Shown here: one piece after another, positions 1 to 7,818 of the stretch
How the letters are laid out: each line of letters starts with the position of its first letter
Position numbering within the stretch: the stretch's first letter is position 1
Origin: JBAZPT01 sp041645535
GTDB lineage: Bacteria > Patescibacteriota > Minisyncoccia > Moranbacterales > UBA2206
Assembly: GCA_041645535.1 (NCBI GenBank)
Contig: JBAZPT010000001.1
Span: 186,001-250,000, forward strand
DNA: 64,000 nucleotides
Direction of reading: 5' to 3'
The notes under the pieces: generated by a model
Database searches by the model: none
Seen by the model: the letters and a program-made list of their open reading frames with translations, nothing else
Told to the model about the DNA's origin: nothing
Translations under genes and position numbers: made by a program

Positions 1-59
1 CAGCCAGGGTAAAAAAGCTCATATAATGCTTTGTTTTAGGCGTTTCATGGCATTTTTAG

Positions 60-88
60 TTGACAAAAGCCTATTTTTGATATACTAT
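60..88 (+). promoter_or_regulatory. Promoter of RNase P RNA
   Basis: TTGACA at 60-65 and TACTAT at 83-88 are separated by 17 bp; a second possible -10, TATACT, lies at 81-86. The predicted start near 95 lies just upstream of the RNase P P1 strand. This is a sigma-70-type match by eye. Confidence 0.7.
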
Positions 89-107
89 AAAAAGTGTTCT
101 TTGACCT

Positions 108-598
108 AAATTTTGCCAAGGTGAATGGGACAGTCGCTCTGATAACATATCAGGGAGGAAAGTCCGAACACTTGTCCCGATGAAAATCGGGAAAGAGTAG
201 CGGGTAACGCCCGCCCAGGGTAACCTGCGAGATGCGAGCAGAGACGCCATAATCCGAAAGGAAAATGGATTCCAGCAATGGAATAATCTTCGAAATAGCA
301 AGGAGCTTGCTCCGAGCGAAGTCGAGGGGTGAAACGGCTAAATTCTTATTTGAGTGCAAGTTCGAGTCCAGTATTCCCCTAGCCCCGCATTAACTTAACT
401 TTTTAGCTAGTCTGAAAAATTAAGAAGCAAGATTTTTATTTAATTGAGTTAATGCGGGGCTAGGAAATATTGGAAGTAACGCTTGAGCCCGCCAGTAATG
501 GCGAGGCCAGATAAATGACTGTTATCTTTTTTCATAAAATTAACATTTTATGAAAATTAGAACAGAATTCGGCTTACAAGTTCGCCTTGGTAAAAATT
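108..598 (+). ncRNA. rnpB: RNase P RNA (bacterial, type A-like)
   Basis: Catalytic RNA that matures tRNA 5' ends. The conserved 5' core GAGGAAAGTCCGAACAC is seen as gGAGGAAAGTCCGAACAC near 153-170. The conserved 3' parts are GAGGCCAGATAAATGACTG (about 503-521) and ACAGAATTCGGCTTA (562-576). The ends pair as helix P1: the segment around 108-124 matches the reverse complement of 581-598. The RNA is about 490 nt, longer than the usual 350-400, because of two extensions: a long hairpin at the P16/P17 position (365-475) and an AT-rich hairpin near 530-556 between the CTGTT and AACAG strands. No clear terminator follows before the next gene, which starts at 616. Boundaries are good to within about 10 nt. 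Confidence 0.93.
378..464 (+). repeat. Long hairpin in RNase P RNA, CCCCG palindrome family
   Basis: Left arm 378-395 (CCTAGCCCCGCATTAACT) pairs perfectly with 447-464, with a 51-nt AT-rich loop. The pairing continues outwards with a few mismatches into TCCAGTATT (367-375) and AATATTGGA (466-474), so it forms one extended P16/P17-like arm. The arm sequence CCCCGCA.TAA.CTT is shared with the intergenic palindrome at 8399. Whether this is an inserted mobile hairpin or a native RNase P arm is not settled. Confidence 0.6.
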
Positions 599-615
599 GG
601 GTCAAGAAATATTTT

Positions 616-2031
616 ATGAAAAAATCGGAATTATTTTTCAGCGCCATCCAGGTTCCCATTGATATTATAATGATTTTTTTAGCCGCTCTGTCGGCTTTTT
701 CCATTCGTAATGTGCCGGAAGTTTTAGCGTTGCAGCCGAAATTATATAATTATCCATTGGATAGTTATGTAAAAATCGTAGCTCTAGTAATACCGCTTTT
801 TATCATAACTTACGCGATTGAAGGCCTGTATGACATCCGGTCGACGCGAAAATTCTGGAAAGAGGCTCTGAAAGTTTTTACTGCGACTTCCATCGGTTTG
901 GTCATCATCATTGTGGCAATCTTTTTGAAACGGGAATGGTTTTCTTCCCGCTTTATTATTTTAGCCGCCTGGCTTTTAGCGGTAACCTATGTGGTTTTTG
1001 CTCGCTATCTGCTTCAACTTTTGCAAAAGTGGCTTTTGGCTTCGCGCGACATGGGAGTGCACCGCGTTTTGCTGATCGGCCGCAACGGTAAGATCGATGT
1101 CTTCGCGAAATTAATCCGCCGGGATAAAAAATTGGGATACAAAATTGTGGATCAGATTGAAACCGCGCATCTGAAAGTCGTGAAAATGATCAAAGAAGAA
1201 AAGGGGATTGATGAAATTATTATTTGTGAGCCGTCCATCACGGACGATGAGCAGGAAAAACTTATCGACTATTGCGCAATCAATAATATTACTTATAAAT
1301 TCATCCCGACTACGCTTCAGACCTCCAAAATTACTATCGGAGTTCTGGACGGCGAACCGCTTTTTGAAGTCAAAAATACGCCGCTCGAAGGCTGGGGACG
1401 GATTTTAAAAAGAATTTTTGACATAATCGCTTCGCTTTTCGGGATAATCATCACTTCGCCCATAACAATTATTACGGCCATTGCAATCAAGCTGGATAGC
1501 CAGGGGCCGGTGATTTATAAAAATGAACGGATTGGGGACAATGGAAGAAGATTTTTTGTCTATAAATTCCGGTATATGCAATGGGAGTATTGCGTCACTA
1601 AGGAAAACCCTGATTTAGACACGGCGCTTGATGTGGAAAAAGAATTAATTCAAACACAAAGCGTGCGCCAGGGGCCTTTGTATAAAATCAAGCGGGATCC
1701 CCGCAAAACGCGCGTCGGCAATTTTATCGAAAAATATTCCATTGACGAACTGCCGCAATTTTTTAATGTTCTCTTCGGTTCAATGAGCATGGTCGGACCG
1801 CGGCCGCACCAAAAACGCGAAGTGGAAAAATATATGGACTATCACCGGCGCCTGCTCACTATCAAGCCGGGCGTTACCGGCATGGCGCAGGTTTCTGGCC
1901 GGTCGGATCTGGATTTTGAGGATGAATACCGCCTGGATTTATATTACATCGAAAACTGGTCGCTTTCTCTGGATATTTTAATCTGCCTCAAAACCATCGG
2001 TGTTTTATTTAGAAAACGCAGAAACTTATAG
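616..2031 (+). CDS. Polyprenyl-phosphate sugar-1-phosphate transferase
   Basis: Initiating enzyme of surface polysaccharide synthesis: it moves a sugar-1-phosphate from an NDP-sugar to undecaprenyl phosphate at the inner face of the membrane. The 471-residue protein has several N-terminal membrane helices (about 1-150) and a Rossmann-like CoA-binding-type middle region. Its C-terminal bacterial sugar transferase domain runs from about residue 265 and begins KRIFDIIASLFG. It carries ERIGDNGRRFFVYKFR, the SIDELPQFFNVL motif, MVGPRPH and PGVTGMAQVSGR. An in-frame ATG at 550 is rejected because it lies inside the RNase P RNA 3' domain; the ATG at 616 directly precedes KKSELFF and the first helix. 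It is 17 nt downstream of rnpB and may be cotranscribed with it. The sugar specificity is not readable. Confidence 0.93.
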   Translation: MKKSELFFSAIQVPIDIIMIFLAALSAFSIRNVPEVLALQPKLYNYPLDSYVKIVALVIPLFIITYAIEGLYDIRSTRKFWKEALKVFTATSIGLVIIIVAIFLKREWFSSRFIILAAWLLAVTYVVFARYLLQLLQKWLLASRDMGVHRVLLIGRNGKIDVFAKLIRRDKKLGYKIVDQIETAHLKVVKMIKEEKGIDEIIICEPSITDDEQEKLIDYCAINNITYKFIPTTLQTSKITIGVLDGEPLFEVKNTPLEGWGRILKRIFDIIASLFGIIITSPITIITAIAIKLDSQGPVIYKNERIGDNGRRFFVYKFRYMQWEYCVTKENPDLDTALDVEKELIQTQSVRQGPLYKIKRDPRKTRVGNFIEKYSIDELPQFFNVLFGSMSMVGPRPHQKREVEKYMDYHRRLLTIKPGVTGMAQVSGRSDLDFEDEYRLDLYYIENWSLSLDILICLKTIGVLFRKRRNL

Positions 2032-2040
2032 AAACTGATT

Positions 2041-2637
2041 ATGGATGAACTAAGCATTGTTCTCAACTTTATTGAAGAAAACCGGTATCTTGGATATCTG
2101 GTTTTATTTTTGGGTATGATAGTTGAAGGCGAAGTAATCCTGATGATCGGCGGAATTTTGGCCAATCTTGACGCGCTTAATCTCGAGAGCGTTTTCATTG
2201 TTTCTTTCGCGGGAGTGCTGGCGAATGATGTCATTTGGTACCATATCGGCGTGTATTTGAAAAATAATCACGGCCACCGGAGCCTGCTTCAGCGTGCGGA
2301 AAGAAAAGTAAAAAAACTTTTGCCCAGCATTGAAACCAGTCCGGCTTACGCCATCTTTATCTCCAAATTTATCGCGGGATTCAATCATCCAACGCTCATA
2401 ATTCTAGGCTTCCTTAAAATAAATTTTAAATATTTTATGAGACTGCAAGTTTTTGCCTCGCTATTGTGGACCTTGGTTTTTATTTCTCTGGGATTTGCTT
2501 TTGGGCATACGGCAATCAGCGTGAGCCATAAGATCCATGTGTTCATAATCTCCGCCGTTGTCCTCATAGCCGCGGTTATGCTTTTGGAGCGGAGTATCCG
2601 CTATGTTATAAACAAAAACGGCAGCGGGCTGAAGTAG
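2041..2637 (+). CDS. DedA family membrane protein
   Basis: A 198-residue integral membrane protein of the DedA (SNARE-associated/VTT) family, members of which are implicated in undecaprenyl-phosphate or phospholipid flipping. Visible family signs are the N-terminal re-entrant region with a conserved acidic residue (GMIVEGEVILMIGGILA, about residues 26-42), the ANDVIWYHIG segment around 65-74, and the FISKFIAGFNHPTLIILGF segment in place of the usual F.R..P..R.......G. It starts 9 nt after the sugar transferase stop and is very likely in the same operon, which fits recycling of the lipid carrier. The usual arginine of the FxRFxPxxR motif reads as FNHP, so its transport chemistry may differ. 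Confidence 0.85.
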   Translation: MDELSIVLNFIEENRYLGYLVLFLGMIVEGEVILMIGGILANLDALNLESVFIVSFAGVLANDVIWYHIGVYLKNNHGHRSLLQRAERKVKKLLPSIETSPAYAIFISKFIAGFNHPTLIILGFLKINFKYFMRLQVFASLLWTLVFISLGFAFGHTAISVSHKIHVFIISAVVLIAAVMLLERSIRYVINKNGSGLK

Positions 2638-2690
2638 GGCGCTAAATAATGCTGACAAGACAAAAATGGCTTGAAATAAGCCTTTTTAAT

Positions 2691-2719
2691 TTGCCTAAAA
2701 AGGGAAAGGAATGTATAAT
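2691..2719 (+). promoter_or_regulatory. Promoter upstream of the hydrolase gene
   Basis: TTGCCT at 2691-2696, 17 bp, TATAAT at 2714-2719. The start of transcription would lie near 2726, leaving a leader of about 29 nt containing GAGAAG. Confidence 0.6.
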
Positions 2720-2754
2720 GGGGGTGATAACAGGTAATTGAGAGAAGTAAATTT

Positions 2755-3336
2755 ATGGAAAATGATCGAATAAATTGCATAATAATTCATGGTTGTCCTG
2801 GGAGGGAAGAAGAAATGTTGAATTTTGCTGATAGGACATTTGATAAACACTGGATACCTTGGGTAAGAAAAAAGCTGGAGGAGAAAGGAATTAAAATAGA
2901 AACTCCTCTTATGCCATCACCTTGGGAGCCGAATTATGAAAAATTTAAGGGAGAATTTGAAAAGCATGAAGTTACGGAAGATACGATTTTAATTGGGCAC
3001 AGTTGTGGCTGTGCATTTCTAGTATGCTGGCTAGGCGAAACAAAACAAAAAATTAAAAAATTAATTTTAGTTGCACCCTGGAAAATTCCTGACGAGGGCG
3101 ACAAATTTAGAGAAGCTTTTTATATTTATCCAGTCGATGAAACAATAAAGAAAAGAGTCGGGCAGATTACTATATTTACGGCAGATGATGAGAAGGAAGA
3201 CGGCAAAAAAAGTCTGCAAATTTTTCACGAAGCTCTGGACGGAAAAGTCATTGAACTAAGGGGTAGAGGACATTATACAATGGGCGATATGAAGACAGAA
3301 AAATTTCCGGAATTATTGGAAGAAATTTTAAATTAA
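2755..3336 (+). CDS. RBBP9/YdeN-like alpha/beta hydrolase
   Basis: A 193-residue serine hydrolase-fold protein. It opens with the strand-plus-HG motif IIIHGCPG (oxyanion region). The nucleophile elbow is GHSCG, with Ser around residue 83 in LIGHSCGCAFLV. A likely acid is in TADDEK near 143-148, and the catalytic His is in GRGHYTMGD near residue 173. The length and simple single-domain layout match the RBBP9/YdeN family, whose natural substrates are mostly unknown. It has its own promoter and low-GC composition compared with the neighbouring sugar genes, suggesting a separately acquired gene. The substrate cannot be inferred. Confidence 0.85.
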   Translation: MENDRINCIIIHGCPGREEEMLNFADRTFDKHWIPWVRKKLEEKGIKIETPLMPSPWEPNYEKFKGEFEKHEVTEDTILIGHSCGCAFLVCWLGETKQKIKKLILVAPWKIPDEGDKFREAFYIYPVDETIKKRVGQITIFTADDEKEDGKKSLQIFHEALDGKVIELRGRGHYTMGDMKTEKFPELLEEILN

Positions 3337-3421
3337 AAAATCCAGCGGGAGATGAATCCATCAAAATCCAAACCTCAAAAAATCAATACCACAAGGTCAA
3401 AATACATCACCGAAATACGAC

Positions 3422-3449
3422 ATTCCGACATTCTTGAGAATGTCGGAAT
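3422..3449. promoter_or_regulatory. Palindrome upstream of the ArsR-like gene, possible operator
   Basis: A perfect inverted repeat with 13-bp arms (ATTCCGACATTCT / AGAATGTCGGAAT) and a 2-bp spacer. A TTGAGA overlapping it (3434-3439) has TACGAT 17 bp downstream (3457-3462), so a bound protein would cover the -35. The same palindrome recurs at 3791-3822, at the other end of the regulator gene. An autoregulatory operator is the favoured reading; the alternative is a dispersed REP-like hairpin. Confidence 0.5.
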
Positions 3450-3499
3450 ATTATGATACGATATAATTATAATATGGGAAGGGTATAAATATAAACGAC

Positions 3500-3808
3500 A
3501 TGTTGGCTAAAAAAAGAAAATTTGAAAAAAATATAAAGTCTCCCAAACAAATGGAGCGGCATCTGAAAGGAGTTGCCAATCATCGGCGAATTGAAATATT
3601 ATTTCTTATTGCTGGTAATGAAGGCATAACAGTTGAAGATATCGCCGAGAGATTAGAATGTAATATGAAAACAATATCTGAACACACCTGTCGTCTGTCT
3701 CGATCTGGATTAATCAGAAAAGATTATAAGGGCCGCGCAGTTGAACATAAACTTTCGCCTTACGGAAAAGCCATTTACAAATTCCTACTGACATTCCGAC
3801 ATTCTTGA
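3500..3808 (+). CDS. ArsR-like winged-helix transcriptional regulator
   Basis: A 102-residue DNA-binding protein. It contains HRRIEILFLIAGNEGITVEDIAERL (helices 1-2), then a recognition-helix region ECNMKTISEHTCRLSRSGLIRK and a wing (KGRAVEHKLSPYGKAIYKFL), the layout of ArsR/MarR-type winged helices. No metal-binding cysteine pair typical of ArsR sensors is visible; the few cysteines are in the HTH itself. The gene is flanked by two copies of one palindrome (3422-3449 and 3791-3822), and its stop codon is in the centre of the second. This suggests it controls itself and the downstream glycosyltransferase. The effector is unknown. Confidence 0.85.
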   Translation: MLAKKRKFEKNIKSPKQMERHLKGVANHRRIEILFLIAGNEGITVEDIAERLECNMKTISEHTCRLSRSGLIRKDYKGRAVEHKLSPYGKAIYKFLLTFRHS

Positions 3809-3822
3809 GAATGTCGGAATGT
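3791..3822. promoter_or_regulatory. Second copy of the regulator palindrome
   Basis: Arms of 15 bp (3791-3805 and 3808-3822) around a 2-bp centre. The inner 28 bp are identical to the 3422-3449 copy. The TGA stop of the ArsR-like gene (3806-3808) overlaps the centre, and the palindrome ends at the -35 of the predicted promoter of the next gene. Confidence 0.55.
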
Positions 3823-3850
3823 TGTTGGTATTATAAAATTAGGATATTAC
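3822..3850 (+). promoter_or_regulatory. Predicted promoter of the GT4 gene at 3856, leaderless
   Basis: TTGTTG (3822-3827), 17 bp, TATTAC (3845-3850). Only 5 nt separate the -10 from the ATG at 3856, so transcription would begin at the start codon. The motif is weak on its own; support comes from the same geometry at 14071, 18829 and 41764. Confidence 0.45.
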
Positions 3851-3855
3851 TTTCT

Positions 3856-4965
3856 ATGAAAATCGCGTTAGTTCATGATTACTTGGTCCAATATGGGGGC
3901 GCGGAAAGGGTCCTAAAATGTTTTACGGAGCTTTTTCCGCGTGCGCCTATTTATACCCTGGTGTATGACAAGAAGTCTATGCATGGCGTTTTTGAGGACA
4001 AAAATATTAAAACTTCTTTTATTCAGAAACTGCCTTTTGCCAAAAGACAGCACCGCCTATTTCCTCAATTTATGCCAATGGCCATTGAACAGTTTAATTT
4101 TTCAAATTATGATGTTGTTCTTTCCGATTCATCCAGTTTTGCAAAAGGAATTATTACCGATCCCGAAACATTGCATATTTGCTATATGCACACGCCGATG
4201 AGATACGCCTGGGATGACTGCCAAAAATACACGAGTGATTTCAGTTTTCCGGACATTGTTAAAAAATTTGTTCCATTCGCGATGAACTATATCCGAATTT
4301 GGGACAGAGTCAGCGCGGAAAGAGTGGATCGTTTCATTGCTAATTCCAATTTCGTAGCCAAGCGGATAAAGAAATATTACAAAAAAGAAAGCGTAGTCAT
4401 ACATCCGCCCGTTAATACCGGTGATTTTTATATCAGCCAGGACAGGGGCGGCTATTTTCTCATTGTTGGCAGAATGCTGGCATACAAAAAAAACGATATT
4501 GCCATAAAAGCTTTCAATGAATTGGGAATAAAATTAAAAATAATCGGCAGGGGTCCGGAGCTGAAAAAATTGAAAAAAATTGCCGGACCAAACATCGAAT
4601 TTTTGGGCCGTATTCCGGACAGCGAATTGACTGAATATTATTCGAAATGCCGCGCCTTTATTTTTCCTCAGGAGGAAGACTTTGGGATAGTGGCGATCGA
4701 GGCGATGGCGGCCGGCAGGCCGGTGATTGCTTATCGGGGCGGAGACATACCGGAGCACATGGAAGAAGGCAAAACTGGAATATTTTTCAATAAGCAGACT
4801 GCGGAAGACATTATTTCAGCGATAAAAAAATTTAGAGATGAAGATTTTGATCCGGGGTATATCCGTTCCAAAGCGCTGGTATTTGACAAAGAAATTTTTA
4901 AGGCTAAGATAAAGGAATATATTGATAAGGAAATAGCTCTCCATAAGGAGCGACTCAAAAATTGA
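3856..4965 (+). CDS. GT4-family glycosyltransferase
   Basis: A 369-residue GT-B fold cytoplasmic glycosyltransferase that transfers a sugar from an NDP-sugar to a growing lipid-linked chain. The N-terminal acceptor domain opens MKIALVHDYLVQYGGAERV. The donor domain has FLIVGRMLAYKKND (about 197-210) and the GT4 E-x7-E region FIFPQEEDFGIVAIEAMAAGRPVIAY near residues 275-300. The start at 3856 is chosen over an in-frame ATG at 3805, because the extra 17 residues come from the palindrome and promoter. Its stop overlaps the next start (TGATG), indicating translational coupling. Confidence 0.92.
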   Translation: MKIALVHDYLVQYGGAERVLKCFTELFPRAPIYTLVYDKKSMHGVFEDKNIKTSFIQKLPFAKRQHRLFPQFMPMAIEQFNFSNYDVVLSDSSSFAKGIITDPETLHICYMHTPMRYAWDDCQKYTSDFSFPDIVKKFVPFAMNYIRIWDRVSAERVDRFIANSNFVAKRIKKYYKKESVVIHPPVNTGDFYISQDRGGYFLIVGRMLAYKKNDIAIKAFNELGIKLKIIGRGPELKKLKKIAGPNIEFLGRIPDSELTEYYSKCRAFIFPQEEDFGIVAIEAMAAGRPVIAYRGGDIPEHMEEGKTGIFFNKQTAEDIISAIKKFRDEDFDPGYIRSKALVFDKEIFKAKIKEYIDKEIALHKERLKN

Positions 4966-5570
4966 TGGAACTAAAAGAATACCTGAATATCCTGAAAACG
5001 CATATCAAAGCCTTTATTTTGGCGGTAGTTTTGGTTGTGATTGCCGGTATCGCGTATCTGATTTTCCGGCCGGTCAGTTTTGACACTTCGCTCACCTTGA
5101 ATATTACTCGCAGCGGCACGCAGGCAACGGCCGATTACAAATACGATGATTTTTATCGCCTGCAGGCTGATGAAAAATTCGCGGAAACAGTAGTGGAATG
5201 GCTTAAGAGTCCGCGCACCGTTTCCGATATTTATGCGAGCTCTGATATTAATGCCAGCCAGTTCAGTCTGGGAAAGATGGAAAAAAGCCTTCGCTCCGAA
5301 AAACTTTCTTCGCAGATTGTTTCAGTTAAGTTTTCAGCTGACACGCCGGAGAAGGCCAAAAAAATTTCTGATTCAATCAGTAAGGTTATTGCGAAAAATA
5401 TTGTCAGTCTGAATGTGAATCAAAAAGAAGAAAATTGGTTTGAAGTCGTAGCGCAAGATCCGGTTATCGCCCAAAGCAGATTAGACTTTTGGGTGGTCAT
5501 TTTGGCGGCGCTAGCCATCGGAATTTTTATGGGATTGTGGGCGGTTTTGGTTATCCATTATTTAAAGTAA
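4965..5570 (+). CDS. Wzz/YveK-like chain-length determinant protein (short)
   Basis: A 201-residue inner-membrane protein with one helix near residues 14-34 (a hydrophobic run ending IAYLIFRPVSF) and one near 173-195, flanking a periplasmic domain. This is the two-helix hairpin topology of Wzz/YveK co-polymerases, which influence polysaccharide length. The start overlaps the GT4 stop. No proline-rich C-terminal Wzz motif or fused tyrosine kinase is visible. Two further proteins with the same architecture occur at 25175 and 30507. Sequence similarity is weak, so the call rests on topology and context. Confidence 0.7.
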   Translation: MELKEYLNILKTHIKAFILAVVLVVIAGIAYLIFRPVSFDTSLTLNITRSGTQATADYKYDDFYRLQADEKFAETVVEWLKSPRTVSDIYASSDINASQFSLGKMEKSLRSEKLSSQIVSVKFSADTPEKAKKISDSISKVIAKNIVSLNVNQKEENWFEVVAQDPVIAQSRLDFWVVILAALAIGIFMGLWAVLVIHYLK

Positions 5571-5576
5571 TCCAGT

Positions 5577-6635
5577 ATGAAAAAACTGATTAAAAAAGTT
5601 GGAAGGAAAGTGGCGGTCGAACTGGCGTATACGACCGGCAAAAATCTGGTCCGGCCGGAATTTGTCAGTTTGGTGGTCACAAATAAGTGTAATTTTCGCT
5701 GTGTAGCCTGCTCAATCTGGAAACTGGATGTTATCTTGGAAATGGAAGCGGAAAAATGGCTGGAAGTCGCGGAAGAATTAACGAGCTATGTGCCAAAAAA
5801 TTCATTCTGTGAAATTAATGGCGGGGAACCACTGTTGCGGAAAGGGCTAGTGCTAGATCTGGTAAAAAAATTAAAAACACATTTTAATACAGTCGCACTC
5901 AATTCCAATGGATCGCTGATTAATGAGATGACGGTTCAGGAATTGGAAAACGCAAAGCTGGATATCCTCAAGATATCCTTTTATAGTTTAGACAAAAATA
6001 CGCATGATTTTTTGCGTGGAGCACCGGCATATAATTTGGCCATTGCAGCCATAAAAATTTTATCCGGACGGCAAAAAATAAAAGTTGAAGCAGGTATTCT
6101 TATCACTGCTAAAAATTTGACCGGTCTGCCGGAATTGATTGATTTTTTGGCCAGCTTGGACAATGTTTCCATTATCCTGCAACCACTGGACGAAAGTATC
6201 GAATCAGCCGAGTCAAAAAAAATGGAAGCAAATAATATTTCCCAGGAATTATGGCCAGACAAGGTAGAGGCAGAAAATTTTTTTGTCTGGCTGCTGAAAA
6301 ATCATACTCCGAAAATAAAAAATTCCCTGGAAAATATCCGGCTGATGAGGGAATATTACGCGGATCCCCGGCATGTTCTGAAATATCGCTGTTTCGCCGG
6401 ACAAAAAGGGCTGATTATCCAGCCAGATGGGACAGTCAGATTGTGTTTCAAGCGGGCACCGATCGGCAATATAAGAATTGAGAGTCTGAAAAAAATATTA
6501 AGTGGAAAAAATGCCGAGGTGGAACGCCGACAGATCAAAAAATGTGGCAAATATTGCCGGATAATTGGCTGCAATTATGCGCGCGGCCTGAAGGAAATGC
6601 TGTTAGACAAAATCAATCCGTTAATCAATACATAA
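5577..6635 (+). CDS. Radical SAM protein with SPASM-like C-terminus
   Basis: A 352-residue enzyme. The radical-SAM cluster motif is CNFRCVAC (Cys38, Cys42, Cys45), a CxxxCxxC site for a 4Fe-4S cluster and SAM. GGEPLL follows near residue 82. The C-terminus has further cysteines (YRCFAGQ, VRLCF, KKCGKYCRIIGC) around a PDGTVRLC segment, typical of SPASM/twitch auxiliary clusters. It lies 6 nt from both neighbours, inside a glycosyltransferase operon. Related proteins in polysaccharide clusters modify sugars or peptides. The substrate cannot be read from the sequence. Confidence 0.85.
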   Translation: MKKLIKKVGRKVAVELAYTTGKNLVRPEFVSLVVTNKCNFRCVACSIWKLDVILEMEAEKWLEVAEELTSYVPKNSFCEINGGEPLLRKGLVLDLVKKLKTHFNTVALNSNGSLINEMTVQELENAKLDILKISFYSLDKNTHDFLRGAPAYNLAIAAIKILSGRQKIKVEAGILITAKNLTGLPELIDFLASLDNVSIILQPLDESIESAESKKMEANNISQELWPDKVEAENFFVWLLKNHTPKIKNSLENIRLMREYYADPRHVLKYRCFAGQKGLIIQPDGTVRLCFKRAPIGNIRIESLKKILSGKNAEVERRQIKKCGKYCRIIGCNYARGLKEMLLDKINPLINT

Positions 6636-6641
6636 AAGGCT

Positions 6642-7808
6642 ATGAAAATCGCGATTGATGTCCGTTGCTTGATTGAGGGTCGGCGAACTGGTGTTGAAGA
6701 GTATACGCTGAATTTGCTCAAAAACTTGTTTGAAATCGACAAGGCGAATAATTATGTCCTATTTTTAAACTCATTCCGTCCGGATAAAGCGGAACTGAAA
6801 TGGGTAAAAAAATATCCGAATGTCAGCCTTAAAAAATTCCGCTTTCCCAACAAGCTTTTAAATTTTTGTTTTTGGTATTTTGATTTTCCTAAAATTGACA
6901 AAATGATCGGTGGTGCGGACATTGTATTTTTGCCGAATATTATTTTTGCAAGCGTAAGCGCGAAAACGAAGCTGATAGCCACAATCCATGATTTGAGCTT
7001 CGAAAGATTTCCGGAAACATTTTCCCGGAAGCGCCGGCTGTGGCACGGGTTTATTAATCCGAAAAAAATTTGCCGCCGGGCGCGAAAAATAATCGCGGTT
7101 TCTGATTCCACAAAAAATGACTTGCAATCGCTTTATGGGATAAAGCCTGAAAAAATCGAGATCATTCCCAGTGGCGTTTCGGGAAAATTTTTGCCAATCA
7201 GCCGCAACAATCAAAAATTAATTGAAGTAAAAGAGCGCTACGGCTTGCCTTATAAGTTCATTTTGTTTCTGGGAACCCTTGAGCCGAGAAAAAATATCGC
7301 GGCGCTGATTCGCGCGTTTGACAGTTTTAAGGAATACGCCGCCGAAAAAAATAATGAAAATCTCATACGCTTCAAATTGGTAATCGCCGGTCAAAGCGGG
7401 TGGCTGGGAGAAAAAATTTATTGTGAAATAGAAAAAGCAAAACATAAAAAGGATATTTTAGTTGTTAATTTTATTCCCGAGGAGGACAAGCCGTTCGTTA
7501 TGAATTTGGCAACCTTATTTGTCTACCCGTCAATTTTTGAAGGTTTTGGCTTTCCGCCACTGGAAGCTATGAAGTGCGGCGTGCCGGTAATAACTTCCAA
7601 TAATTCGTCGCTTCCGGAAGTGATTGGCAGCGGGGGAATTATGGTAAATTTTGATAAACCGGACGAAATCGAAAAAGCTATGCGCCAAATTCTGGAAAAT
7701 CCGCAGCTATATGAAAAAATGAAAGAAGCGGGACTAAAAAAAGCCGGTGAATTTAGCTGGAAAAATACCGCGAGAAAATTTTTAGACATAATAAAAAATT
7801 TGGCGTAA
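6642..7808 (+). CDS. GT4-family glycosyltransferase
   Basis: A 388-residue GT-B transferase. The N-terminus MKIAIDVRCLIEGRRTGVEEYT carries the G-x-GxE/Y acceptor-side motif common in mannosyl/rhamnosyl GT4s. IHDLSFERFPETFS, then AVSDSTKNDLQ, are characteristic of this subgroup. The donor domain has FILFLGTLEPRKNIAALI and FVYPSIFEGFGFPPLEAMKCGVPVI with the E-x7-E pair. It begins 6 nt after the radical SAM gene. It closely resembles the GT4s at 8522 and 37105, which may be paralogues. Donor and acceptor are unknown. Confidence 0.92.
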   Translation: MKIAIDVRCLIEGRRTGVEEYTLNLLKNLFEIDKANNYVLFLNSFRPDKAELKWVKKYPNVSLKKFRFPNKLLNFCFWYFDFPKIDKMIGGADIVFLPNIIFASVSAKTKLIATIHDLSFERFPETFSRKRRLWHGFINPKKICRRARKIIAVSDSTKNDLQSLYGIKPEKIEIIPSGVSGKFLPISRNNQKLIEVKERYGLPYKFILFLGTLEPRKNIAALIRAFDSFKEYAAEKNNENLIRFKLVIAGQSGWLGEKIYCEIEKAKHKKDILVVNFIPEEDKPFVMNLATLFVYPSIFEGFGFPPLEAMKCGVPVITSNNSSLPEVIGSGGIMVNFDKPDEIEKAMRQILENPQLYEKMKEAGLKKAGEFSWKNTARKFLDIIKNLA

Positions 7809-7818
7809 AATAAATATA

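Noticed and set aside
352..372. tRNA T-arm-like GTTCGAGTCC
   Set aside because: It lies in the P15 region of RNase P RNA and has no acceptor or anticodon arms around it.
550..615. Upstream in-frame start of the sugar transferase
   Set aside because: These codons lie inside the conserved 3' domain of RNase P RNA; Met at 616 fits the family.
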